This document shows positions 15,347-23,917 of a stretch of DNA of 28,587 nucleotides, one piece after another. A model generated the notes under the pieces. That model was not told where the DNA came from. It was given only the letters and a program-made list of their open reading frames with translations, and did no database searches. Location: NCBI GenBank assembly GCA_033764265.1, contig JANRJB010000125.1, positions 1 through 28,587 of the forward strand. Direction: 5' to 3'. The position numbers were made by a program, and so were the translations under genes. The first letter of the stretch is position 1; each line of letters starts with the position of its first letter. Source of the stretch: VGEM01 sp033764265. GTDB lineage: Bacteria; Pseudomonadota; Alphaproteobacteria; Rhodospirillales; Rhodospirillaceae.

Positions 15347-16771
15347 ATGAGCCGCGATATCATCATCATCGATGACGAAGCCGACATCCGCTCCGCCGTG
15401 GCCGGCATTCTGGGCGACGAGGGCTATGCCACGCGCGAGGCCGCCAACGCCGACCAGGCGCTCGCGTTGATCAAGACCCGTGCGCCGGGCGCGGTGATCC
15501 TGGACATCTGGCTCGAGAACAGCCGGCTCGACGGCCTGCAGCTGTTGGGCGCGATCAAAGCGATGCGGCCGGCCGTGCCGGTGGTGATGATCAGCGGACA
15601 CGGCACCATCGAGACCGCGGTCAAGGCCATCAAGCTCGGCGCGTACGACTTTATCGAGAAACCGTTCCAGGCCGATCGCCTGCTGTTGGTGCTGGAACGC
15701 GCCATTGAAGCCGCGCGTTTGCGCCTGGAAAACATCCAGTTGCGCACCCGCGCCGGCGAGCCGGACCGGCTGATCGGCGACTCCGTCGCCATTCAGGCCC
15801 TCAAGCGGACCGTGGAACGCGTCGGCCCCACCGGCTCGCGGGTGCTGATTTCGGGCCCGGCCGGTTCGGGCAAGGAACTGATCGCCCGGCAGATTCACCA
15901 AAGCTCTCCGCGCGCGCAAGGACCGTTCGTCGTGGCCAACTGCGCCTCGCTGCATCCCGACCGGTTGCAGGAAATTCTGTTCGGCGGCGCGTCGGCCATG
16001 AACGGCGAACGCACGTTGGGGCTGGTCGATCTGGCCGACGGCGGCACGCTGCTTTTGGACGAAGTGGCCGACATGCCGGCCGCGACGCAAAGCAAGATCA
16101 TCCGCATCCTCCAGGATCAGCGCTTGGAACGCGGCGGCGGACCCGGCGCGGTCGAACTCGACGTGCGCATCATCGCCACCACCAATCGCGAGCTGCTGTC
16201 CGAGGTCGCCGAGGGCAACTTCCGCGAGGAGCTGTTCTACCGGCTTAGCGTGGTGCCGATCCAGGTGCCGGCGCTGTCGGAGCGGCGCGAGGACATCCCC
16301 GAACTGGCCCGCTACCTGATGGAGCGCGCGTCCGCCGCCGCCGGGTTGCCGCGCCGCCAGATCGCCGAGGACGCGATGATGGCGCTGCAGACGTATGCGT
16401 GGCCCGGCAACGTGCGCCAACTGCGGAACGTGATCGATTGGCTGCTCATCATGGCGCCCGGTTCGGCCACCGATCCGATTCGCGCCGACATGTTGCCCAC
16501 CGAGATCGGCAGCGATTCCCCGCAGATGCTGCGCCTGCAGCGTTCCGACGAGATCATGATGCTGCCGCTGCGCGACGCGCGCGAGATGTTCGAACGCGAG
16601 TACCTGATGGCCCAGGTCATTCGCTACGGCGGCAACATCTCGCGCACGGCGGAATTCGTCGGCATGGAGCGTTCGGCCCTGCATCGCAAGTTGAAATCGC
16701 TGGGCGTATCGACCGACGTCAAGCAGCAGCGCCGGCCGCAAGCGCCCGCGAACGGCGGCGGCGAGCCATAG
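15347..16771 (+). CDS. ntrX: Nitrogen assimilation response regulator NtrX
   Basis: A 474-residue regulator of the NtrC type. The receiver has phospho-acceptor Asp53 in VILDIWLENSRLDGLQLL, the wording that sets NtrX apart from NtrC. The AAA+ domain has Walker A GPAGSGKE (170-177) and GGTLLLDEVADMP. The sigma-54 contact loop GAFTGA is missing, replaced by FGGASAMNGERTLG (about residues 212-225), so it should not activate sigma-54 promoters but act through other contacts. The Fis-type helix-turn-helix is at about 430-455 (NISRTAEFVGMERSALHRKLKSLG). AGGGG lies 9 bases before the ATG. This loop loss is usual for NtrX. Confidence 0.95.
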   Translation: MSRDIIIIDDEADIRSAVAGILGDEGYATREAANADQALALIKTRAPGAVILDIWLENSRLDGLQLLGAIKAMRPAVPVVMISGHGTIETAVKAIKLGAYDFIEKPFQADRLLLVLERAIEAARLRLENIQLRTRAGEPDRLIGDSVAIQALKRTVERVGPTGSRVLISGPAGSGKELIARQIHQSSPRAQGPFVVANCASLHPDRLQEILFGGASAMNGERTLGLVDLADGGTLLLDEVADMPAATQSKIIRILQDQRLERGGGPGAVELDVRIIATTNRELLSEVAEGNFREELFYRLSVVPIQVPALSERREDIPELARYLMERASAAAGLPRRQIAEDAMMALQTYAWPGNVRQLRNVIDWLLIMAPGSATDPIRADMLPTEIGSDSPQMLRLQRSDEIMMLPLRDAREMFEREYLMAQVIRYGGNISRTAEFVGMERSALHRKLKSLGVSTDVKQQRRPQAPANGGGEP

Positions 16772-16787
16772 GGCGAGGGCAGGGCCG

Positions 16788-18164
16788 ATGAAAATCGTCA
16801 TCTGCGGCGCCGGCGAGGTGGGCTCCTCCATCGCCCGCTACTTGTCGCGCGAGGGGGCCGACATCACCGTCATCGACCAGATGCCGGCGCTGGTGCGCCA
16901 GCTGGCCGAGAGCATCGACGTCACCGCGGTGGTCGGGCACGCCTCGCACCCCGATGTGCTGGAACGCGCTGGTCTGCGCGACGCCGACATGATCATCGCC
17001 GTCACCTACAGCGATGAGGTGAACATGATCGCCTGCGAGATCGCCCACTCGCAGTTCAAGGTGCCGACCAAGATCGCGCGCATCCGCAGCCAGGAGTATC
17101 TCCAGCCGGTATGGGCCGATCTGTTCACCGACCGCGGCATCCCGATCGACGTGATCATCTCGCCCGAGGTCGAGGTGGCGCGCGCCGTCAAGCGACGCAT
17201 CGAGGTGCCGGGCGCGCTCGACATCATTCCGCTGGCCGACGACAAGGTACGCCTGGTCGGGGTGCGCTGCACCGCCGACACGCCGATCCTGTCGACGCCC
17301 CTGCGCCAGTTGACCGACCTGTTCCCCGACCTGCAGATCGTGATCGTCGGCATCAAGCGCGGCGACCGCGTCATCGTGCCCAAGGCCGAGGACGAGATGT
17401 ACGAAGGCGACGCGGTCTATTTCGTGGTCGCCTCCGACCAGTGCAAGCGCGCGCTCAGCGCCTTCGGCCATGAGGAACCCAGCGCGCGCCGCGTGGTGAT
17501 CCTGGGCGGGGGCAACATCGGCTTGTTCGTCGCCACCCAGCTGGAACACGACCACCCGGAAATCACCGTGAAGATCGTCGAACGCGACCGCGACCGCGCC
17601 GACGAAATCGCCAAGCACGTCAAGCGCGCGGTGGTCATCAACGGCGACGTGATGGACCCCGCCGTGCTGTCGGAAGCCGGGGTCGCCAACGCCGAGGTGG
17701 CCATCGCGGTGACCAATTTCGATGAAATCAATATTCTCAGTTCGCTCCTGGCCAAGCAGAAGGGGGCCAAGCGCACCATCTCGCTGGTCAACAATTCCGG
17801 CTACAACACGCTGGTGGGCGACCTGCAGATCGACGTGGTGGTCAACCCGCGATCCATCACCGTGTCCCAAATTCTCCAGCACGTCCGCCGCGGCCGCATT
17901 CACAGTGTCTACTCGGTGCAGGAGGATTTCGGCGAACTGATCGAGGCCGACGCGCTGCAGACGTCGCCCATGGTCGGCAAGCCCCTGCGCGAGGTGAACC
18001 TGCCCGACGGCATCCGCTTCGGCGCGGCCATCCGCAAGGGCAAGCTGATCGTGCCGCGCGGCGACACGGTGCTGGCCGCCGGCGACCGTATCGTGCTGTT
18101 TGCGGCCAAGGACTCCGTCAAGAAAGTCGAGAAGATGTTCTCGGTCCGGCTCGAGTATTTCTAG
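16788..18164 (+). CDS. trkA: Trk system potassium uptake protein TrkA
   Basis: A 458-residue cytoplasmic, NAD-binding regulatory subunit of the Trk potassium channel. It is duplicated: RCK/TrkA-N domains begin at GAGEVG (residues 7-12) and GGGNIG (240-245), each followed by a TrkA-C domain. Acidic residues ending the second strands (ITVID at about 26-30 and KIVERD) suit NAD binding. The membrane partner TrkH or TrkG is not in the window. It follows ntrX by 16 bases with an AGGGC site before the ATG, so it is likely read from the ntr transcript. This placement after ntrX is normal in this lineage. Confidence 0.95.
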   Translation: MKIVICGAGEVGSSIARYLSREGADITVIDQMPALVRQLAESIDVTAVVGHASHPDVLERAGLRDADMIIAVTYSDEVNMIACEIAHSQFKVPTKIARIRSQEYLQPVWADLFTDRGIPIDVIISPEVEVARAVKRRIEVPGALDIIPLADDKVRLVGVRCTADTPILSTPLRQLTDLFPDLQIVIVGIKRGDRVIVPKAEDEMYEGDAVYFVVASDQCKRALSAFGHEEPSARRVVILGGGNIGLFVATQLEHDHPEITVKIVERDRDRADEIAKHVKRAVVINGDVMDPAVLSEAGVANAEVAIAVTNFDEINILSSLLAKQKGAKRTISLVNNSGYNTLVGDLQIDVVVNPRSITVSQILQHVRRGRIHSVYSVQEDFGELIEADALQTSPMVGKPLREVNLPDGIRFGAAIRKGKLIVPRGDTVLAAGDRIVLFAAKDSVKKVEKMFSVRLEYF

Positions 18165-18169
18165 GTCCC

Positions 18170-19060
18170 ATGTCGCATGTCGCCTACGTCAACGGCCGGT
18201 ATCTGCCGCACAAACTGGCCCAGGTTCATATCGAGGATCGCGGCTACCAATTCGCCGACGCGGTCTACGAGGTCACCTGCATCTGGAACGGCCGGCCGGT
18301 CGATCATGCCCGGCACTTGGCCCGCCTGGCCCGCTCGCTCGCGGAATTGTCGATTCCCCGCGCCTGGTCCGACGCGGCGCTGACCGCCATCGCCCAGGAG
18401 GTCGTGCGGCGTAATCGTCTTATGCGCGGCACCCTCTACATGCAGATCGGCCGCGGCGTCGCCCCGCGCGCCCACCAGTTCCCGGCGCGCCCGCTGCGGC
18501 CATCGTTGGTGATGACCGCGAAGCACGGCGCCGGCGCGGCCGAGTCCGTCGCCCAAGCCGGTGTAACGCTGATCTCCGTGCCCGACATCCGTTGGGGACG
18601 GGTCGACATCAAGACCGTCGGGCTGTTGCCCAACGCGCTCGCCAAACAGCAGGCGGTCGACGCCAAGGTGTTCGACGCACTGCTGACCCGGCCCGACGGG
18701 GTCGTGACCGAAGCCACCGCGTCCAACGCCTGGATCGTGACCAAGGACAAGACCCTCGTCACGCATCCGCTTGGCACCGCCATTCTGGGCGGGGTGACCC
18801 GGGGCACCGTCATCGAGTTGGCCCGCGCCGCGGGCTTCATGGTGCAGGAACGCCCGTTCACGATGGCCGAGGCGCTGGCGGCGAAAGAGGTGTTCTTGAC
18901 CGGCACCACCACCTTCGTCATGCCGGTGGTGCGCATCGACGACAAGCCGGTCGCCAACGGCGCGCCGGGTACGGTGGCGCTCGACCTGCGCGCGCGCTAT
19001 CTGGCGCGCATGGACGCACTGGATGACACCGCCTGGGCAGTACCTGGTCAGCCGCCATGA
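18170..19060 (+). CDS. Class IV PLP aminotransferase, D-amino-acid transaminase type
   Basis: A 296-residue fold-type IV PLP enzyme. The start YVNGRYLPHKLAQVHIEDRGYQFADAVYEV is typical of D-alanine transaminases. Lys148 in RVDIKTVGLLPNALAKQ is the PLP lysine, and Glu181 in VVTEATASNAWIV contacts the cofactor pyridine nitrogen. The closing segment VFLTGTTTFVMPVVRID is also characteristic. D-amino acid transaminase moves amino groups between D-alanine and D-glutamate with 2-oxo acids. Aminodeoxychorismate lyase and branched-chain enzymes share the fold, but DIKT and the N-terminus favour the D-amino acid branch. The start is 5 bases after trkA; the stop overlaps the next gene by 4 nt. Confidence 0.88.
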   Translation: MSHVAYVNGRYLPHKLAQVHIEDRGYQFADAVYEVTCIWNGRPVDHARHLARLARSLAELSIPRAWSDAALTAIAQEVVRRNRLMRGTLYMQIGRGVAPRAHQFPARPLRPSLVMTAKHGAGAAESVAQAGVTLISVPDIRWGRVDIKTVGLLPNALAKQQAVDAKVFDALLTRPDGVVTEATASNAWIVTKDKTLVTHPLGTAILGGVTRGTVIELARAAGFMVQERPFTMAEALAAKEVFLTGTTTFVMPVVRIDDKPVANGAPGTVALDLRARYLARMDALDDTAWAVPGQPP

Positions 19061-19719
19061 GCGGCCGGCCGCCGCGACCTCGCGCCATTCTGTTCGATTG
19101 GGACAACACGCTGGTCGACACCTGGCCGGTGATTACCGAAGCGACCGCCATCACGCTGGCCGCCATGGGCCACGCGCCGTGGAGCGCGACCGAGATGCGC
19201 GCGCGTATCGCCGGTTCGCTGCGCGATACCTTCCCGCGGATTTATGGCGAGCGCTGGCCGGAGGCGATGAAGATTTACTACCAGGCGTTCGAACGGGTGC
19301 ATTTGGATCGGCTGCGTGCGCTGCCCGGCGCAGCCGACGCCCTGGGAGCGCTGGGCGACGCCGGCGTTTACCTGGGTGTGGTCAGCAACAAGACCGGGAA
19401 GTATCTGCGCGCCGAGGCTGACCACCTGGGCTGGACGCCGCGCTTCGGCCGGCTGGTCGGCGCGCAGGACGTGGCGCGCGACAAGCCGGCGGCCGATCCC
19501 GTGCTGGCGGCATTGGCGCCGGCCGGTGTGTCGCCGGGCGCGGATGTGTGGTTCGTCGGTGATGCCGAAATCGACGTGGTCTGTGGGCAGGCGGCCGGAT
19601 GCACCACCGTGCTGGTTCCGCCGCCCGGCGGCGCTGAACCCGCGGACATGGCGGTTCAGCCCACGCTGCGCGTCCCCGATCTCAGCAGCCTTGTCGCCGC
19701 CGTCACGAGCGATCGATGA
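19057..19719 (+). CDS. HAD-family hydrolase, phosphoglycolate-phosphatase-like
   Basis: A 220-residue haloacid-dehalogenase-superfamily phosphatase. Motif I is FDWDNTLVDT with nucleophile Asp14 and acid Asp16. Motif II is VVSNKTGKYL, motif III the lysine in RDKPAADPV, and motif IV FVGDAEIDV. The helical cap between motifs I and II puts it in subfamily IA with phosphoglycolate phosphatase Gph. The second aspartate of the usual motif IV (GDxxxD) is present. Substrate unknown; position after the aminotransferase suggests a metabolic clean-up role, which is inference. The ATG lies in the stop of the previous gene. The 3' end overlaps the convergent surface-protein gene by 17 nt. Confidence 0.87.
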   Translation: MSGRPPRPRAILFDWDNTLVDTWPVITEATAITLAAMGHAPWSATEMRARIAGSLRDTFPRIYGERWPEAMKIYYQAFERVHLDRLRALPGAADALGALGDAGVYLGVVSNKTGKYLRAEADHLGWTPRFGRLVGAQDVARDKPAADPVLAALAPAGVSPGADVWFVGDAEIDVVCGQAAGCTTVLVPPPGGAEPADMAVQPTLRVPDLSSLVAAVTSDR

Positions 19720-22243
19720 TGCGGCGGCGCGATACGACCGCCAGCAGCGTCAGGCCCAGACACACGATCAACAAGGCGCCCGGCGCGGGTACGTCGGCGA
19801 CCGCGGCGTTCACGACCATCAACCGGAACGTATCGAGCCCATCGATTTTCAGCACGTTCCACGACCACTCCAACCCCTGGGCCAATGCCGCGCCGGCGAA
19901 ATCGAAGGTGGCGAACATGCCGGTGATTGTTTGAGCCATCAAAAGGTCGAACACGTCGCCAGCCTGCGGCGCGAAAGGATTGCCCCCGCCCAACAGGTCG
20001 ATCAGGCTGATTGACAGCGTTCCGCCCAACCCGAGCGTGATCGCGTCGATGGCGTCGTACTGCAATCCGCGCGTCGTGCCGCCAATTTCCATCGCCAGCA
20101 CATTGGTTGTGCCGAACACGGTGTTGCCATGGGTGACCAGGGCAGGGGAATTGCCGGGACGATAAGTGCCCGAGAACAGCACATTACCCAGGAACGCTCC
20201 GTCGCCGGAGACCTCGCCGCTCATCTCGAACACGTTGGGTCCGTCGCCGCCGACGATGGCGCCCTTGTTCCTGACGGTGTTGCGGAACACGTACCCCGCC
20301 GCCTTGCCCGAGGCATCGAACATGCCGTCTTCGCCCACGTCCAGCAGCACCGTGCCATCGACCGTCCCGCCGCCCGCAAGCGCCAGCGTGCCTTGCCGGA
20401 TTTCGGTCGTGCCGGTGTAGGTATTGTTGCCGAGCAAGGTCAACGTGTTGGGTCCGTTCTTGATGAACGATCCGGTACCGGACATGCGCCCGGCGTAGCT
20501 CTCGTCGGTGAAGTTCCCGATCAGCACGGTGGCGCGATTGTCGATGTCGCCCTGGATGCCTTGAGCGGTGCCCTGCAATCGGCCGCCGAGCACGACCGTG
20601 CCGCCGGTATAGGTATTGGCGCCGGTCAACGTGACGATTCCGGTTCCCGATTTGACCAAGCCACCGCTTCCAGACATGGCGCCCGAATAGGTTCCCAGAA
20701 AAGTCTGATCGAACTCGACCGAGCCCTGGTTGAGGATGTTTCCCTGCACGGTGAATGTATTGCCGCGCAAGGCGCCACCGCGCACTTCGGTGCCGCCGGT
20801 GTAGGAGTTGATGCCGCTCAGGGTCAGGGTGTCGCCGCCTTCCTTGATGAACGCGCCGCTCCCCGACATGGCGCCGGCAAAACTGCCGCCACCGAAAAAC
20901 AGAACGGTCGCATCGTTGTCGATCGGCCCTTGAATGCTGTTGTTGCCGATCCATAGCGTGCCGCCGCGGACCTCAGTGCCGCCGGTATAGGTATTCCCCG
21001 CCGACATGAACACCAATCCGGTGCCATCCTTGACGAACGATCCGGCGCCGGAAATCGCGCCGCTGAATGCGCCATCGGCGTCCTGGTCGATCATGACCGT
21101 GCCCGCGTTTGCGATCGCGCCGCGGATCGTGGCCGTCGTTCCGGCCAGCGTTCCGGCAAGCACCGTCGTGCCGCCCGAGAGAAAGTTGGCGCCTGACATG
21201 GTCAGTTTCCCGACGCCGGTCTTTTCCAGCGCGCCGGTTCCGATCAACACACCCCCATAGGTTCCGTCGATCTCTTGGTCGAACGCTAAGGTCCCGCTGT
21301 TGCTGATCGTGCTGTTGCCGACCGTGACCGCGTTCGTGCGCAGGGTGCCGTCGGACACGTCGAATGCCCCCGTAAACGTACCTGCTTGGATCATCTTCAG
21401 GTCGAGCGTTCCCGCGCCAGTCTTGCTCAGCGTTCCCGCGCCGTTGATTCGTTGACCGGGGCTGTTCGCCGTCAGGCCCGCGCCGACGTCGATGGTCGCG
21501 GATCCATCGAGCGCCATTAAGAAAGTTCCGAAGGTCGTATCTTCGATCGCACGCACGATCGTGCCATCGCGGAACTGCAGGTTGCCGAGCACCAAGTTCC
21601 CACTGGCGAATTCGACCGGGCCCTGGGTGATATCGAGCCCGCCCAAGAACGCGCCATCGCCCAACTGCAAGACGCCCGCGCCGGTTTTCAGGACGTGATT
21701 GGCGGTCACATCGCCGGTCAGGCGCATGTCGCCAACCGCATGCCACGTGGAGTTTGTTTCGGCGCTATGGAAGTCGTTGGAAATGGTAAGCGTGGCGGCG
21801 TTGTCATTTCTGAGATCGCCGAACGTGGTGAATGAATTGCCGGAGATCGAGGTGCCCCCAAGTGCCACAGTCGAGGTGTCGATCCTCAGGCCACGAATGA
21901 GCGGGCTCAACGTCGAAAAACTGCTCACGTTGTTGATCGACTGCGACCCGCCTTGAAAAACCAGGCTGAACTGAAATGCGGTGAACGGAGAAATCGTCGT
22001 CGGAATGGCGGGGCTATTGCCCACGAAGAATCGGTCCCTAACCGTGGGACCGCTGCCGAACCAAAGCCCGTCGGAGGGATTGATGAACCAGGCCTCTTCG
22101 ACCGCTGCGGCCCCGCGCGGCAATCCCGCGCTCGCCAATCCGACGATCATCGCCACGCCGATCCAGACACGTCGGACTGCGCCGCCGGAAACCGGCCTCG
22201 GCGTCGGCTTTGCCTCGCGTTCGGCTCGAAGAAGTGCCACCAT
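19703..22243 (-). CDS. Repetitive beta-strand-repeat surface protein with PEP-CTERM-like anchor
   Basis: An 846-residue exported protein. An N-terminal signal peptide is seen (Arg-rich start, hydrophobic IGVAMIVGLASAG at 28-40, cleavage near GAAA at about 47). Residues about 265-625 hold five to six copies of the autotransporter-associated beta-strand repeat, each about 64 residues long and marked by NTYTGGT (417, 479, 543, 607). A further domain (about 715-812, with GGTTRGLQYDAIDA and QAGDVFDLLMAQTITG) occurs in PEP-CTERM proteins. The tail VPAPGALLIV...SRRR (818-841) is a short motif, a membrane segment and a basic cluster, as in PEP-CTERM sorting signals. There is no autotransporter barrel. 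An exosortase would cut and attach it; none is in the window. AAAGG lies 9 bases before the ATG. Codon use looks less GC-biased than neighbours. Function is probably adhesion or matrix, by inference. Confidence 0.85.
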   Translation of the reverse strand: MVALLRAEREAKPTPRPVSGGAVRRVWIGVAMIVGLASAGLPRGAAAVEEAWFINPSDGLWFGSGPTVRDRFFVGNSPAIPTTISPFTAFQFSLVFQGGSQSINNVSSFSTLSPLIRGLRIDTSTVALGGTSISGNSFTTFGDLRNDNAATLTISNDFHSAETNSTWHAVGDMRLTGDVTANHVLKTGAGVLQLGDGAFLGGLDITQGPVEFASGNLVLGNLQFRDGTIVRAIEDTTFGTFLMALDGSATIDVGAGLTANSPGQRINGAGTLSKTGAGTLDLKMIQAGTFTGAFDVSDGTLRTNAVTVGNSTISNSGTLAFDQEIDGTYGGVLIGTGALEKTGVGKLTMSGANFLSGGTTVLAGTLAGTTATIRGAIANAGTVMIDQDADGAFSGAISGAGSFVKDGTGLVFMSAGNTYTGGTEVRGGTLWIGNNSIQGPIDNDATVLFFGGGSFAGAMSGSGAFIKEGGDTLTLSGINSYTGGTEVRGGALRGNTFTVQGNILNQGSVEFDQTFLGTYSGAMSGSGGLVKSGTGIVTLTGANTYTGGTVVLGGRLQGTAQGIQGDIDNRATVLIGNFTDESYAGRMSGTGSFIKNGPNTLTLLGNNTYTGTTEIRQGTLALAGGGTVDGTVLLDVGEDGMFDASGKAAGYVFRNTVRNKGAIVGGDGPNVFEMSGEVSGDGAFLGNVLFSGTYRPGNSPALVTHGNTVFGTTNVLAMEIGGTTRGLQYDAIDAITLGLGGTLSISLIDLLGGGNPFAPQAGDVFDLLMAQTITGMFATFDFAGAALAQGLEWSWNVLKIDGLDTFRLMVVNAAVADVPAPGALLIVCLGLTLLAVVSRRRIIDRS
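20384..21379 (-). repeat. Tandem repeats of about 190 bp coding the beta-strand modules
   Basis: Within the surface-protein gene, modules recur with a period of 62-64 codons. The NTYTGG codons fall at about 20995, 20809, 20617 and 20425, and a weaker copy (NFLSGG) lies at about 21187. At DNA level the cores are similar but not identical, so the array is old or under selection for protein shape. The regular spacing fits the turns of a right-handed beta-helix or solenoid. Confidence 0.8.
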
Positions 22244-22326
22244 GACTCTGCCTTTCGTGCTGTGCCCGATGATGGATTGATTGATCAGGAACCCGTCCCA
22301 TAGGCCAAGTGACGATTACCATCGCT

Positions 22327-22356
22327 AGAATAGATTTGGGCTAGCCTCGCCGACAA
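22327..22356 (-). promoter_or_regulatory. Candidate promoter of the surface-protein gene
   Basis: On the minus strand TTGTCG (22356-22351), an 18-base spacer and TATTCT (22332-22327) form a possible promoter, giving a leader of about 75 bases. It ends 13 bases from the divergent regulator's ATG, so binding by that regulator could control both genes. The 22244-22368 gap is AT-richer than the window at large. The assignment is tentative. Confidence 0.3.
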
Positions 22357-22368
22357 AGCGAAATAGTT

Positions 22369-23415
22369 ATGCGTAAAGCGCGAAAGTATGGGCGACGGCG
22401 CAGCACCGAGACGCTGCGGCGACGGTCGGTAAAGTCGGGCCCCGCCCCGCGACCGGTCCAGGATATCGCCTGGCTGATCGAACCCGAGACGACGGCCGAG
22501 CCGTTGACGGTCGACGGACGCACCGCCATCGAGCACGACAAGATGTCCGGTATCATCGAACGCGTCGACTTGGACACCGCGCTGCGCGTGCATCTGGTCA
22601 ACTTGCGGGTGCGCGACGACGTCACCGTCGAGCCGCGCACCGAGTATCCGTTGCCATGGATCGCCAGCCAGCTCAGCGTCACCGGCAACGCCGAGATCGA
22701 GTTCACAGACGGTGCCGTCGCCCGGTTCGGACCCCGGCATTCGCTGATCTTCCGGCCGCACACCGGGCAGGCGAAGTATCGCCTCGCGGCGCCTCAAGTG
22801 ATCAGGTTTGTCGGATACTCCATGCCGATCGATCGTCTCATCCAGATGTTCGGCAATGCGGTGCCCGACCCGCTCGCAGCCCTTGTCGGCGAGCCATCCG
22901 GGCCGACCGTGCTCTTGCCATGTCCGGTGGCGCCCCAAGTTCGGCAATTGGCGGCCGAACTGTTCGCGCCATCGCTCAATGGACACCTGCGGCGGATGGC
23001 GATGGAAGGCGTGGTTTTCCAGCTCCTTGCCGTCCAGACCGCGGGGGCAGGGACCGATGGCGTGAAACGCGCCCCGTCATTGACCGCGTCTGAGCGCAAT
23101 CGGGTCGAAGAGGCTCGCCGTCTCCTGCTGGCCGACATGCGCCGCCCACCCTCCCTCGGCGACCTGGCCGGCTCAGTCGGTTTGAGCGTGCGGCGCTTAA
23201 ATATGGGGCTCCGCGCCGTCTTCGGCATGACCGCTTATGAACTGTTGCACGTCGAACGACTGGAGCACGCGCGGTTGGTGATCGAACAAGGATCTGTGGC
23301 GCTGAAAGATGTCGCCCACCGGGTCGGCTACAACCACGTCTCCAATTTCATCAATGCATTTACCGCCCGCTATGGGGCCCCGCCGGGCAAGTACCGCCGC
23401 GCCCGGCGGTCTTGA
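22369..23415 (+). CDS. AraC-family transcriptional regulator (PchR-like)
   Basis: A 348-residue regulator. The C-terminal AraC domain (about 243-345) has two helix-turn-helix units: PSLGDLAGSVGLSVRRLNMGLRAVFG (261-286) and ALKDVAHRVGYNHVSNFINAFTARYG (311-336). The N-terminal part (about 55-160) resembles the sensing domain of PchR-type regulators, many of which respond to siderophores; the ligand here is unknown. Residues 1-28 are strikingly Arg/Lys-rich (MRKARKYGRRR...) and are either a real extension or part of a misplaced start; the next in-frame ATG is codon 59, which would cut the domain. It is divergent from the surface-protein gene, 125 bases apart, and is the obvious candidate regulator for it. 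No strong ribosome binding site is seen. Confidence 0.85.
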   Translation: MRKARKYGRRRSTETLRRRSVKSGPAPRPVQDIAWLIEPETTAEPLTVDGRTAIEHDKMSGIIERVDLDTALRVHLVNLRVRDDVTVEPRTEYPLPWIASQLSVTGNAEIEFTDGAVARFGPRHSLIFRPHTGQAKYRLAAPQVIRFVGYSMPIDRLIQMFGNAVPDPLAALVGEPSGPTVLLPCPVAPQVRQLAAELFAPSLNGHLRRMAMEGVVFQLLAVQTAGAGTDGVKRAPSLTASERNRVEEARRLLLADMRRPPSLGDLAGSVGLSVRRLNMGLRAVFGMTAYELLHVERLEHARLVIEQGSVALKDVAHRVGYNHVSNFINAFTARYGAPPGKYRRARRS

Positions 23416-23497
23416 GGCGCCGGTCTGGCGGCCCTAAATCAGGATCGGGGGTACCGAACGCGGGGTTTTCCCGTGCAAATCCATGATTTTGTCGAGG

Positions 23498-23526
23498 TTG
23501 CCGGGTCTGGCGAAAATCTCTAGCAT
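23498..23526 (+). promoter_or_regulatory. Candidate promoter of hfq
   Basis: TTGCCG (23498-23503), a 17-base spacer and TAGCAT (23521-23526) give a reasonable housekeeping promoter with a leader of about 95 bases. It implies that hfq has its own promoter now that the upstream ntr run is cut off by the surface-protein module. A hairpin in the leader (CGCCTCC 23539-23545 with GGAGGCG 23556-23562) follows. Confidence 0.4.
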
Positions 23527-23628
23527 TTTGAGCAGGTTCGCCTCCGGCGTGGTGTGGAGGCGGCCGAGGACAGTGACACGACTGCCGCCCAACATAAGTC
23601 AATAAACAGAACAAAGGCTCCCACTGCC

Positions 23629-23916
23629 ATGTCCGCCGAGAAAGCCCAGAACGTTCAGGACGTGTTCCTGAACGCCATCCGAAAAAACAAGACTCCGGTC
23701 ACCGTGTTTCTGGTCAATGGGGTGAAACTGCAGGGCATCGTCACCTGGTTCGACAACTTCTCGATGTTGTTGCGCCGCGACGGCCACACCCAGTTGGTCT
23801 ATAAGCACGCTATCTCGACCGTGATGCCATCGGCCCCGGTCTCGCTGTTCGAGCCCCAGGGCGAAGCCGCCGCCAAGGAAGCGCCGGCCAAGGAAAAGGA
23901 AGAGGCCGCCGGCTGA
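23629..23916 (+). CDS. hfq: RNA chaperone Hfq
   Basis: A 95-residue Hfq. The hexameric ring protein pairs small regulatory RNAs with mRNAs. The Sm1 motif is visible as QDVFLNAIRKNKTPVTVFLVNGVKLQGIVTWFDNF, and Sm2 as LVYKHAISTVMP (residues about 57-68). A charged, disordered tail of about 20 residues (AAAKEAPAKEKEEAAG) ends the protein. The reading frame extends upstream to 23554, but the ATG at 23629 fits the family start. A 7-bp hairpin lies 2 bases after the stop (23918-23937), and hflX follows, the usual partner. In related genomes it lies directly after the ntr-trkA-aminotransferase run. Confidence 0.97.
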   Translation: MSAEKAQNVQDVFLNAIRKNKTPVTVFLVNGVKLQGIVTWFDNFSMLLRRDGHTQLVYKHAISTVMPSAPVSLFEPQGEAAAKEAPAKEKEEAAG

Positions 23917-23917
23917 G

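Noticed and set aside
20384..21379. Regular repeats considered as a CRISPR array
   Set aside because: The period is about 190 bp, the units are divergent and in frame, and they encode protein modules; no short conserved repeat with unique spacers is present.
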